From an uncultured bacterium (GTDB taxonomy: Bacteria > Cyanobacteriota > Vampirovibrionia > Gastranaerophilales > Gastranaerophilaceae), in NCBI GenBank assembly GCA_946183815.1, contig CAMHDG010000070.1, positions 1-7,592 of the forward strand: a stretch of DNA of 7,592 nucleotides. Direction: 5' to 3'. Every line of letters begins with the position of its first letter. The stretch's first letter is position 1. Position numbers and translations under genes: made by a program. Under the pieces are notes generated by a model, which was not told where the DNA came from, searched no databases, and saw only the letters and a program-made list of their open reading frames with translations. Below, piece by piece: positions 1-5,374 of this stretch.

Positions 1-10
1 GAAGCCCCTC

Positions 11-38
11 TATTCACTATTCACCATTCACTATTCAC
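11..38. repeat. Heptamer array (TATTCAC x4)
   Basis: Four consecutive 7-nt units are present: TATTCAC (11-17), TATTCAC (18-24), CATTCAC (25-31) and TATTCAC (32-38). The same four units in the same order recur at 4190-4217, and an inverted array lies at 4031-4060. In both plus-strand copies the array sits two bases upstream of the palindrome core TAAATTATTGTTTAG, so array and palindrome seem to travel as one composite. Short heptamer repeats (STRR) are known in some cyanobacteria; kinship with those is only an inference. Confidence 0.85.
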
Positions 39-39
39 T

Positions 40-83
40 GTAAATTATTGTTTAGTGGCTAAAGCCACTAAACAATAATTTAC
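40..83. repeat. Perfect palindrome, copy 1 of an interspersed family
   Basis: The arms 40-60 and 63-83 are perfectly complementary over 21 bp with a 2-nt AA loop. The outer part is the family core TAAATTATTGTTTAG with its complement. The inner part (TGGCT/AGCCA) differs from other copies but is self-complementary. Related copies lie at 3994-4026 (left half only), 4219-4261, 5044-5084 and 7544-7571 (left half, near the window end). It ends six bases before the -35 box of the downstream transporter gene, so it could insulate that promoter or terminate upstream transcription. No poly-T tract follows, so it is not a classical intrinsic terminator. Confidence 0.9.
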
Positions 84-88
84 CCCTA

Positions 89-117
89 TTTACCCCCGCC
101 CATATTTGTTCTATAAT
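89..117 (+). promoter_or_regulatory. Promoter of the transporter-deaminase pair
   Basis: A perfect -10 box TATAAT (112-117) lies 17 bp downstream of TTTACC (89-94), a partial match to the -35 consensus. The predicted start is near 124, giving a leader of about 25 nt with a ribosome-binding site GGGAG at 136-140, 8 nt before the ATG. The spacer is unusually C-rich (C runs at 93-97 and 99-101) for this AT-rich window. Confidence 0.7.
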
Positions 118-148
118 CAAATTGTTAGTGTGAACGGGAGTTTATATC

Positions 149-1408
149 ATGCAAAGATTTATTGGTTTAATCGGGATAGCAGTTATTTTGCTTATCGCTT
201 ACGGACTTTCTAACAACAGAAAAAAAATAAATTATAAAACGATAGGGATGGCTTTACTATTACAGGTTTTATTTGCTTTATTCATCTTCAAAGTACCTGT
301 CGGACAGTTTATTTTCTTAAAAATAGGTGCATTTATTGAAAAATTGCTCGATTTTGCAGTACAAGGCGGGAACGTAGTATTTGGAGGTCTATTAAGCGAT
401 AAATTCACTATTGACTACTGTAACGGTTCAAGAATTTTTGCTGTTCAACTTATCTGTTCCATGATTTTAATGATAGTTTTAGTAAATATTCTTTATTACT
501 ACGGAATTATGCAACGGGTTGTTGCAATATTAGGGAAAGCAATGAACAAGGTTATGAAAGTATCAGGAGCAGAATCGCTTTGTGCTGTTGCTAACTCATT
601 TGTTGGGAATGTGACCGCTCAAATAATGATAAAACCTTATCTGAAAGACTTAACAATGTCAGAATTGCTAACATCAATGGCAGGCAGTCTGGCATGCGTA
701 TCAGGTGCAATGATGCCTGTATATATTAAAATGGGAATCCCTGCCGTTTATATTCTTGCATCGTCTGTAATGGCAGCCCCGGGGGCTATTGCTATTGCAA
801 AAATTATGTACCCTGAAACAGAAGAACCAAAAACAAGCGAAAATATTAAGGTGGAAATAGAAAAAACTCACGTTAACCTTATTGACTCTATATCAGCAGG
901 AGCAGGTGACGGAATGAAAGTTGCAATAAGTATTACAGCAATGATAATTGCTCTTGTTTCACTTGTTGCATTGATTGACTGGTTTTTAGGCGGTATCGGT
1001 TCATTTTTATACTATCATTTACATTTAGGGTTTGACTGGTTACCTAACCTTTCACTTAAATTCATTCTCGGTCAAATATTTGCAATCTTTGCTCTTGTTA
1101 TGGGTGTTCCTGTTCAGGATATTGTTAATGTAGGTGGGTTTATTGGTGAAAAAATTGTACTTAACGAGGTTGTTGCATATCTTGATTTGGTATCATTAAA
1201 AGAGGTTATTACTGACAAAGCCTTTTTGATTTCAAGTTTTGCACTTTGCAGTTTCGGTAACATAGGCTCAATCGCTATACAAATAGGAGGAATTGGAGAA
1301 TTAGCACCAACTCAACGTGGTAACCTTGCAAAATTAGGATTTAAAGCACTTATTGCAGGTACTCTTACTTGCTTTATGTCAGCAACAATAGTCGGCATAC
1401 TATTCTAG
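149..1408 (+). CDS. nupC: NupC/CNT-family concentrative nucleoside transporter
   Basis: A 419-aa polytopic inner-membrane protein of the concentrative nucleoside transporter family, which imports nucleosides with a cation gradient. Length fits bacterial CNTs. Hydrophobic segments lie near residues 3-20, 31-48, 97-119, 174-220, 254-280, 304-325, 357-382 and 395-418. Diagnostic stretches are the IKPYL...SELL region (161-174), SSVMAAPGAIAIAKIMYPE (205-223), the NE pair before VVAY (339-340), and FGNIGS (369-374) followed by the APTQR...ALIAGT region. Residues matching the ribose contacts of the Vibrio transporter structure appear kept (E340, F369, N371, S374). The hairpin motif that contacts the base, usually GQTE, reads GNVT here (153-156), so base specificity may differ. 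The gene is probably co-transcribed with the deaminase 44 nt downstream. The family call is firm; the substrate is unknown. Confidence 0.92.
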   Translation: MQRFIGLIGIAVILLIAYGLSNNRKKINYKTIGMALLLQVLFALFIFKVPVGQFIFLKIGAFIEKLLDFAVQGGNVVFGGLLSDKFTIDYCNGSRIFAVQLICSMILMIVLVNILYYYGIMQRVVAILGKAMNKVMKVSGAESLCAVANSFVGNVTAQIMIKPYLKDLTMSELLTSMAGSLACVSGAMMPVYIKMGIPAVYILASSVMAAPGAIAIAKIMYPETEEPKTSENIKVEIEKTHVNLIDSISAGAGDGMKVAISITAMIIALVSLVALIDWFLGGIGSFLYYHLHLGFDWLPNLSLKFILGQIFAIFALVMGVPVQDIVNVGGFIGEKIVLNEVVAYLDLVSLKEVITDKAFLISSFALCSFGNIGSIAIQIGGIGELAPTQRGNLAKLGFKALIAGTLTCFMSATIVGILF

Positions 1409-1437
1409 GGGTAAATTGGGGTAAATTGGGGTAAAAT
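1408..1437 (+). repeat. Three tandem GGGGTAAATT units between transporter and deaminase
   Basis: A 10-nt unit repeats at 1408-1417, 1418-1427 and 1428-1437 (the last has one change), followed by GG at 1441-1442. The first G is the last base of the transporter's TAG stop. On the mRNA this gives three G4 runs and a GG, enough in principle for a two-layer G-quadruplex. The complement of almost the same unit appears upstream of the transporter at 83-97 (CCCC, TATTTA, CCCCC), so related G-rich units flank the gene in opposite orientation. The deaminase ribosome-binding site (AAAGG, 1438-1442) directly abuts the array. Confidence 0.8.
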
Positions 1438-1452
1438 AAAGGTAACAAATAG

Positions 1453-1980
1453 ATGATAGTTTCAAACGAAAATATAAACAGTAAAAAATTAGATTTTGCA
1501 CGAAAAGTAATTTTAGGACTTCAAAACGAGTTAGACGAATACACAAAAAACGGAGCAGGACCATTCCTTGCGTCAATCTATGATGAAAATAATAAACTCA
1601 TAGCAAAAACATCTAACACTGTTCTGGCTGATAAATGCAGTCATTCTCATGCAGAGATGAATGCAATAAAAGAGGCAGAAAAATACTACGGAACTTACGA
1701 CCTTTCTAAATATAATTTAAGCCTTTATGTTACGGCAGAACCCTGCATAATGTGTTTAGGCGGAATAATGTGGTCAGGGATAAAAAATATTTATTATGGT
1801 GTTCCCTCTGAAACTGTTGAAAAATTAACAGGGTTTGACGAAGGTTTTAAACCTAACTGGCATGATGAATTTAAACAAAGGGGAATAACCGTTTACGGTA
1901 ATATTGAACCCGAAGCGGGAGAAAAAGCACTCAAAAACTATATGGAAAACGGTTTAACAGTTTATAAGCCTGCAAGATAA
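1453..1980 (+). CDS. Cytidine/deoxycytidylate deaminase-fold enzyme, guanine-deaminase-like
   Basis: A 175-aa cytosolic zinc deaminase. The zinc and catalytic signature is visible: H66-A-E68 (zinc His and proton-shuttle Glu) and P97-C98-I-M-C101 (two zinc Cys), followed by LGGIMWSGI as in bacterial guanine deaminases. The N-terminal GAGPFLASIYDE stretch (34-45) and the GFDEGF stretch (127-132) resemble GuaD-type enzymes, which convert guanine to xanthine and ammonia. They differ from TadA, the tRNA adenosine deaminase. Coupling to a nucleoside transporter upstream supports a salvage or catabolic role. The ribosome-binding site AAAGG is 10 nt from the ATG, a slightly long spacing. Function on a free base or nucleoside is well supported; guanine specifically is an inference. 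The gene converges with the thioesterase gene with only 9 nt between stops and no terminator visible. Confidence 0.85.
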   Translation: MIVSNENINSKKLDFARKVILGLQNELDEYTKNGAGPFLASIYDENNKLIAKTSNTVLADKCSHSHAEMNAIKEAEKYYGTYDLSKYNLSLYVTAEPCIMCLGGIMWSGIKNIYYGVPSETVEKLTGFDEGFKPNWHDEFKQRGITVYGNIEPEAGEKALKNYMENGLTVYKPAR

Positions 1981-1989
1981 AAACAACTT

Positions 1990-2730
1990 TTATATTTTAT
2001 CCCATTGACACTCTATAAGACAAAGATCATCACCGTCTTTGTTTTTAAGTCGATGAAGGGTTGTCGTTTCGTCTTTAAACTGAACCTGTGAAACTAATTG
2101 TTCCCCAAAACGAGCCTCTTTTTTAAACACCATATCAAGAGTTTTTATCTTATGTCCATTTTTAAACTCAAAACTTAACGGTTCAAAAGCCCAAACAATA
2201 TAATTGCCGTTGTTCGCATGCCCGTTTACATCAAGATCGTTATATCTGACCTCAAATTCTTTCTCGAAACCTATCTCTGTAATAGGAGTAATCTTTTGAA
2301 AAACTAAATCTGTTTCTCTTTTTTCATACTGAGTCATGTGAGGGTTATTAGTTACAATATTAGAAACAGGAACAATCGAACGATTATCAATATCAACCAA
2401 TGACCACATGCTGAACATTCTGCCCATACGTTTATCCTTGTTTCTCAACTCAAACCCACGATATGCAAAAAGTTTATTGTACCCTCTGGGTTCAGTTATC
2501 AACTCTAAATCTTGAACATCAAACGGGTATTCATCAAACTCCATCCTGTATTTTAACAAAAACCACGCATAGTTTTTAGGATAAATATATGAATAGCCAA
2601 ACCCCCATTGTTCTGCGTTATCACTCGCAATATCCTGTAAAAAGTTCAACAGGGCGTAAGGTTTCATAGCAAGATTTTGATCAGTTTCAGAATATTTTAC
2701 CGTAATTTTTTTTGTATATGTATTTTCCAT
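1990..2730 (-). CDS. Acyl-ACP thioesterase (double hotdog)
   Basis: A 246-aa soluble enzyme of the FatA/FatB-like bacterial acyl-ACP thioesterase family, which hydrolyses acyl-ACP to free fatty acid and holo-ACP. Two hotdog halves are visible. The first starts with VKYSETD and has the helix KPYALLNFLQDIASDNAEQWG (about 24-43). The second starts at VRYNDLDVNGHANNGNYIVW (161-180), the family's most diagnostic motif, with D165, N169 and H171 as probable catalytic or active-site residues. Length matches bacterial members, which lack the plant transit peptide. It lies 18 nt downstream of rarA on the same strand and is probably co-transcribed. The site before the ATG is a weak Shine-Dalgarno (TTTAAGAT), consistent with translation inside an operon. 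A role in membrane lipid turnover or fatty-acid supply is an inference. Confidence 0.88.
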   Translation of the reverse strand: MENTYTKKITVKYSETDQNLAMKPYALLNFLQDIASDNAEQWGFGYSYIYPKNYAWFLLKYRMEFDEYPFDVQDLELITEPRGYNKLFAYRGFELRNKDKRMGRMFSMWSLVDIDNRSIVPVSNIVTNNPHMTQYEKRETDLVFQKITPITEIGFEKEFEVRYNDLDVNGHANNGNYIVWAFEPLSFEFKNGHKIKTLDMVFKKEARFGEQLVSQVQFKDETTTLHRLKNKDGDDLCLIECQWDKI

Positions 2731-2748
2731 GTTTTCATTATCTTAAAT

Positions 2749-3978
2749 TTATAAATATTTTCTGTCTTTTAACTCGTCAGGCATGAACTGTTGTTCTATT
2801 TCAGGGTGGTCGTGTGAATATACATAACCGACACCGAACCCGTATTTTTTTGCATCTTTATAATGAGAATCTCTCAAGTGCATAGGAGGAGGGAAATCCA
2901 GTCCTTTATGAATATCAGACAAAGCGGAATCAATAGCCATGCAAGCCTGATTAGACTTTGGTGCTTTAGCGACATAGATAACGGCTTGAGCAAGCGGGAT
3001 TCTGCCTTCCGGCAAACCTAAAATCTCAACCGCCTTATGTGCGTTAAGAGCAATATTTAATGCCTGCGGGTCGGCATTCCCGACATCTTCTGCTGAACAT
3101 ACTATTAAACGTCTTGCAATAAATCTTGGGTCTTCACCTGCCTCTATCATCTTCGCCAAATAATATATCGCAGCGTCAGGGTCGCTCCCTCTTAAACTTT
3201 TTTGAAAGGCTGATGCAAAATCATAATGTTCTTGTCTTGAATACCTTGTGTTACGTTTTTGGGTAATACTTTCTAAAATCTCCACTGTTAATTGACGGAA
3301 ATTATTTGAAAAATTACTTGCAAAATACGAATTTTCAACCATGTTCAAGGCTGTACGTGCATCACCTCTTGCATTATTTATAATGAACTTTGTGACCTCA
3401 TCATCATATTCTATCGGCTGATAGTTTTCTTCTAAATATTTAAAACCGTTATTGATAATTTTTGCCATACTCTCATCGTCAATAGCATTAAGTCTTATAA
3501 TCTGAACTCTTGAAATAAGAGCAGGTGCAACCTGAAAAGACGGGTTTTCTGTGGTTGAGCCGATTAAATAAAGAGTGCCGTTTTCTAAATAAGGCAAAAG
3601 CACATCTTGTTGAGTTTTTGAATAACGGTGAATTTCGTCTATAAACAAAATTGTTTTTTGACCGTAACGTAGAGCCTCGTTTGCTTTTTCTACTGTTTCT
3701 TTAATATCTTTTATTCCGGAAGATACCGCAGACAACTCAATAAACTGTGCATTAACCTGATTAGCAATAAGTCTTGCCAGCGTAGTTTTCCCGCACCCCG
3801 GAGTACCCCACAGGATGAGAGAAAATAATCTTTGTGATTTTATTAAATTCATTAATGGTGAATTTTTGGCTATAACATTCGACTGACCTAAAAATTCTTC
3901 TAATGTTTTAGGTCTTAAAAGTTCCGCTAACGGGACTTGCTTATTTTGGTTTTCTAATTCCGTAAAAAGATTTGGCAT
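2749..3978 (-). CDS. rarA: RarA/MgsA AAA+ recombination factor
   Basis: A 409-aa AAA+ ATPase of the RarA (MgsA; Mgs1/WRNIP1) family, which acts at stalled replication forks with the clamp-loader and SSB systems. Motifs appear in order: Walker A GTPGCGKT (58-65), Walker B ILFIDEIH (110-117), sensor-1 STTEN (141-145), arginine-finger region SR (156-157), and the GDARTALN sensor-2 helix. A C-terminal tetramerisation region follows, with the typical ARRLIVCSAEDVGNADPQAL stretch and ending near ELKDRKYL. Length is normal for the family. No Shine-Dalgarno precedes the ATG; instead an extended -10 lies 6 nt upstream, suggesting a leaderless transcript. It is the first gene of a likely two-gene operon with the thioesterase. 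Confidence 0.95.
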   Translation of the reverse strand: MPNLFTELENQNKQVPLAELLRPKTLEEFLGQSNVIAKNSPLMNLIKSQRLFSLILWGTPGCGKTTLARLIANQVNAQFIELSAVSSGIKDIKETVEKANEALRYGQKTILFIDEIHRYSKTQQDVLLPYLENGTLYLIGSTTENPSFQVAPALISRVQIIRLNAIDDESMAKIINNGFKYLEENYQPIEYDDEVTKFIINNARGDARTALNMVENSYFASNFSNNFRQLTVEILESITQKRNTRYSRQEHYDFASAFQKSLRGSDPDAAIYYLAKMIEAGEDPRFIARRLIVCSAEDVGNADPQALNIALNAHKAVEILGLPEGRIPLAQAVIYVAKAPKSNQACMAIDSALSDIHKGLDFPPPMHLRDSHYKDAKKYGFGVGYVYSHDHPEIEQQFMPDELKDRKYL

Positions 3979-3984
3979 AATTAT

Positions 3985-3998
3985 ATAGTAGCATAAAT
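3985..3998 (-). promoter_or_regulatory. Extended -10 promoter of rarA (probable leaderless transcript)
   Basis: Reading the minus strand, ATTTATGCTA (3998-3989) runs into TACTAT (3990-3985) with TG one base upstream of the -10, the extended -10 form. Only 6 nt separate this -10 from the rarA ATG, so transcription would begin at or next to the start codon. The same 10-mer ATTTATGCTA is found before bioG (5354-5363) and before the subtilase-like gene (7148-7139). The motif overlaps the first bases of the palindrome arm beginning at 3994. Confidence 0.5.
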
Positions 3999-4261
3999 TA
4001 TTGTTTAGCGGGCAACGAAGTTGCCCTTTAGTGAATGGTGAATAGTGAATAGTGAATAGGAATTTGCAAGTAAACTTGCAAAATATAACAGCCGAAGGCT
4101 GTTAAAATATTTAAACAAATCGGCTGGATTGCTTCAAAAATTTTGTTAAAATTTTTTCGCAATGACGAACTAAACAAGTAAAGTTCTCCTATTCACTATT
4201 CACCATTCACTATTCACCGTAAATTATTGTTTAGAGGCAAAGCCTCAAAACAATAATTTAC
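3994..4261. repeat. Composite inverted-repeat element (MITE-like, non-coding)
   Basis: The termini are inverted copies of a 13-mer: TAAATTATTGTTT (3994-4006) and its complement (4248-4260). Inside lie inverted heptamer arrays, GTGAATG/GTGAATA x4 (4031-4058) and TATTCAC-type x4 (4190-4217). Several hairpins occur: GGGCAAC-GAA-GTTGCCC (4010-4026), TTTGCAAG-TAAA-CTTGCAAA (4063-4082), TAACAGCC-GAA-GGCTGTTA (4086-4104), and an AT hairpin AAAAATTTT/AAAATTTTT (4136-4144/4148-4156) nested in ATTGC/GCAAT (4128-4132/4159-4163). No transposase or long reading frame is present. It fills most of the gap between the divergent rarA and Gly-rich genes. It could be a MITE or several small repeats nested together; no clear target-site duplication is visible. 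Confidence 0.65.
4219..4261. repeat. Palindrome, family copy at the right end of the composite element
   Basis: The arms 4219-4238 and 4242-4261 pair over 20 positions with a single A/A mismatch (4233 with 4247) and an AAA loop. The outer core TAAATTATTGTTT matches the copy at 40-83. The inner stem GAGGC/GCCTC is unlike that copy's TGGCT/AGCCA but still pairs. As in copy 1, it is preceded directly by the four-unit heptamer array. Confidence 0.88.
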
Positions 4262-4264
4262 ATT

Positions 4265-4318
4265 TGTAACATTTCCCCTAAAAAATAGCAAATTCCATGA
4301 AAAAAAATACTTTATCAT
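4265..4318 (+). promoter_or_regulatory. Candidate promoter with TGTAACA and TTCCATGAAA boxes
   Basis: TGTAACA lies at 4265-4271, TTCCATGAAA at 4293-4302 and a -10-like TATCAT at 4313-4318, giving a short leader before the Gly-rich gene. The offset from TGTAACA to the second box is 28 bp, identical to the offset at 7240/7268. The third region at 5125 also places a TT-beginning box 28 bp away. TTCCATGAAA is the reverse complement of TTTCATGGAA at 7268-7277. CCATGA (4295-4300) and TCATGG (4315-4320) also form a small inverted repeat across the spacer, possibly an operator. Confidence 0.45.
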
Positions 4319-4356
4319 GGTGTAGTTAGTGTTATTAAATTATGTTAGGTGTGATT

Positions 4357-5046
4357 ATGGTTAGCAGTTTAAGTGGTGTTTTAAGAACAGCAAAAAGATA
4401 CGGAGATTATGGTGCAAATTTCTTGTTAGGAACAGGCGCTGACAGAATCGGTAAAGAAATCGGAATGGCAGTAAAAGGCAGAGCAAGAAAAGCGGTAGGG
4501 ATGAGTATTCCGCAAGCAATCGGAGCAGGTGTCAAAAAAGGCATCGCAAGAAACCATGCAGAACTTGCTAAAAACGGCGGTTTTTTAAGAAATCTTTGGG
4601 CTAACATTAAAAATACTCCTTCTGCAATGGGCAAAGGCTGGTCAGAAGGCGCAGGCATTTTCTCAAAAATAGGGAAAGCAGTAAAACCTTTAGGAAAACT
4701 GATGCCATTTATAATGAACGCTCTCTGGTTAGCACAATCTATTCCTGATATAGTAGCAAGAACTAAAGATGAAGGTATCTGGGGTGGTATCAAAGAAGCG
4801 GGCAAAGCAGTTGTCAAAATGGGCGTGTTCTCGGTATCAGCAGCAGTCGGCAGTACCTTTGGGATAGCAGGCATGCTGGCATTACCTATAGCAGCAGGCA
4901 TGGTTACAGATATGATTGTTGGTAAATCTTACGGTGAGAAAAAAGCAGAAGCCGAAGCAGAAAAAGAACAGGCTCAACAACAACAAAACCCATTCGCTCA
5001 ACAGTCTAAAGTAGGTCAGAAATTAGACATCACTAGCGCTGCGTAA
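4357..5046 (+). CDS. Gly/Ala-rich membrane-prone protein of unknown function
   Basis: I do not recognise a family. The ATG at 4357 is preferred over the in-frame ATG at 4342 because AGG at 4347-4349 lies 7 nt before it, while nothing resembling a ribosome-binding site precedes 4342. The product is 229 aa. The N-terminal half is basic and rich in Gly, Ala and Lys, with amphipathic stretches. A moderately hydrophobic stretch lies around 112-132 (KLMPFIMNALWLAQS). A long Gly/Ala-rich hydrophobic region at about 152-188 resembles glycine-zipper segments of membrane-active proteins. A charged KKAEAEAEKEQ run and a Gln-rich tail follow. No signal peptide or Cys is seen. The stop codon TAA is the first triplet of the palindromic repeat at 5044. 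Membrane association is plausible; any toxin, channel or secreted-effector role is a guess. Confidence 0.75.
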   Translation: MVSSLSGVLRTAKRYGDYGANFLLGTGADRIGKEIGMAVKGRARKAVGMSIPQAIGAGVKKGIARNHAELAKNGGFLRNLWANIKNTPSAMGKGWSEGAGIFSKIGKAVKPLGKLMPFIMNALWLAQSIPDIVARTKDEGIWGGIKEAGKAVVKMGVFSVSAAVGSTFGIAGMLALPIAAGMVTDMIVGKSYGEKKAEAEAEKEQAQQQQNPFAQQSKVGQKLDITSAA

Positions 5047-5084
5047 ATTATTGTTTAGTGACAAAGCCTCTAAACAATAATTTA
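5044..5084. repeat. Palindrome copy overlapping a stop codon
   Basis: Perfect 15-bp arms TAAATTATTGTTTAG (5044-5058) and its complement (5070-5084) enclose an 11-nt centre with imperfect pairing. The first triplet is the TAA stop of the Gly-rich gene, so the repeat seems to have been inserted at, or to have created, the 3' end of that frame. It may act as a 3' stem-loop protecting or ending the mRNA, but no T-run follows. Confidence 0.85.
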
Positions 5085-5086
5085 AT

Positions 5087-5119
5087 AAACATAGTATATA
5101 TCAAGTATATACTATGTTT
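5087..5119. repeat. Perfect 14-bp inverted repeat
   Basis: AAACATAGTATATA (5087-5100) and its exact complement (5106-5119) flank a 5-nt TCAAG loop. It follows the palindrome at 5044-5084 by two bases, giving tandem hairpins after the Gly-rich gene. Only three Ts end the right arm, so intrinsic termination would be weak. A palindromic protein-binding site for the promoter just downstream is the alternative. Confidence 0.7.
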
Positions 5120-5124
5120 CAGAC

Positions 5125-5180
5125 TGTAACAAATTGATTTAAAAAAAGCAATTTGGTGATAAAAAAAATCTTTATATAAG
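5125..5180 (+). promoter_or_regulatory. Promoter of the candidate structured RNA
   Basis: TGTAACA (5125-5131) precedes a -35-like TTGGTG (5153-5158) by 28 bp. The -10 is TATAAG (5175-5180, 16-bp spacer) or the overlapping TATATA (5173-5178). The segment from the A-run through AGCAA to the CTTTAT before the -10 matches the promoter at 4265-4318 at many aligned positions, so the two promoters look related. The expected start is near 5187. Confidence 0.55.
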
Positions 5181-5186
5181 TACGGG

Positions 5187-5327
5187 AATTAAAATTTAAT
5201 AGTTGAATCGAGGATGAAAGAGTCGAATATCGAAAGATATGGACTTAACAAAAAATTCTTTTTATACTCTCTCTTAATATCCTCGTGTTTATTTAATGTT
5301 TGTCGCTCATCGGCAAACTTTTTTTTT
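5187..5327 (+). ncRNA. Candidate structured small RNA of unknown class
   Basis: Between a plausible promoter and a strong intrinsic terminator lies about 140 nt with nested complementarity. CGAGGAT (5209-5215) pairs with ATCCTCG (5279-5285), continued after a small internal loop by AAGAG (5218-5222) with CTCTT (5271-5275). Inside sits a GNRA-capped hairpin ATATC-GAAA-GATAT (5227-5240) and a weak A5/T5 hairpin (5251-5263). No tRNA, tmRNA, SRP RNA or RNase P signature is seen, and I could not match a riboswitch class. It may be a free-standing small RNA or a terminated leader lying upstream of bioG. The 5' end is only predicted. Confidence 0.5.
5298..5327 (+). terminator. Intrinsic terminator of the candidate small RNA
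   Basis: Stem GTTTGTCG (5298-5305) pairs with CGGCAAAC (5311-5318), with one G-U wobble, around a CTCAT loop. Nine Ts (5319-5327) follow directly. This is the clearest intrinsic terminator in the window. It ends 47 nt before bioG, so it closes the RNA unit or gates read-through into bioG. Confidence 0.88.
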
Positions 5328-5353
5328 GCAGATGGGATAAATTATTCAAATAA

Positions 5354-5367
5354 ATTTATGCTAAAAT
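5354..5367 (+). promoter_or_regulatory. Extended -10 promoter of bioG (probable leaderless transcript)
   Basis: ATTTATGCTA (5354-5363) contains TG (5359-5360) one base before the -10 TAAAAT (5362-5367), an extended -10. The ATG follows after 7 nt, so the transcript should begin at the start codon. No Shine-Dalgarno is present, in agreement with this. No convincing -35 box is seen, as is usual for extended -10 promoters. The same 10-mer occurs before rarA and the subtilase-like gene. Confidence 0.55.
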
Positions 5368-5374
5368 TTTCTAT

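Noticed and set aside
11..38. Heptamer arrays considered as a CRISPR or minisatellite origin.
   Set aside because: Units are 7 nt and directly contiguous without spacers, so not CRISPR. There are too few units and no DnaA-box pattern or replication gene to call an origin.
1453..1980. The deaminase as TadA, the tRNA adenosine deaminase.
   Set aside because: The zinc motifs are shared, but the GFDEGF segment, the C-terminal region and the linkage with a nucleoside transporter fit guanine-deaminase-like enzymes better.
3994..4261. An insertion sequence with transposase.
   Set aside because: No reading frame of useful length and no transposase motif lies between the inverted ends.
4407..4901. 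A 164-aa minus-strand frame.
   Set aside because: It lies antisense inside the Gly-rich gene, begins without a ribosome-binding site and has a Pro/Ala/Ile-rich composition typical of a shadow frame.
5187..5327. Assignment of the structured RNA to 6S RNA, SRP RNA, tmRNA or a known riboswitch.
   Set aside because: There is a closed stem with inner loops, but no class-defining conserved sequence could be recognised by eye.
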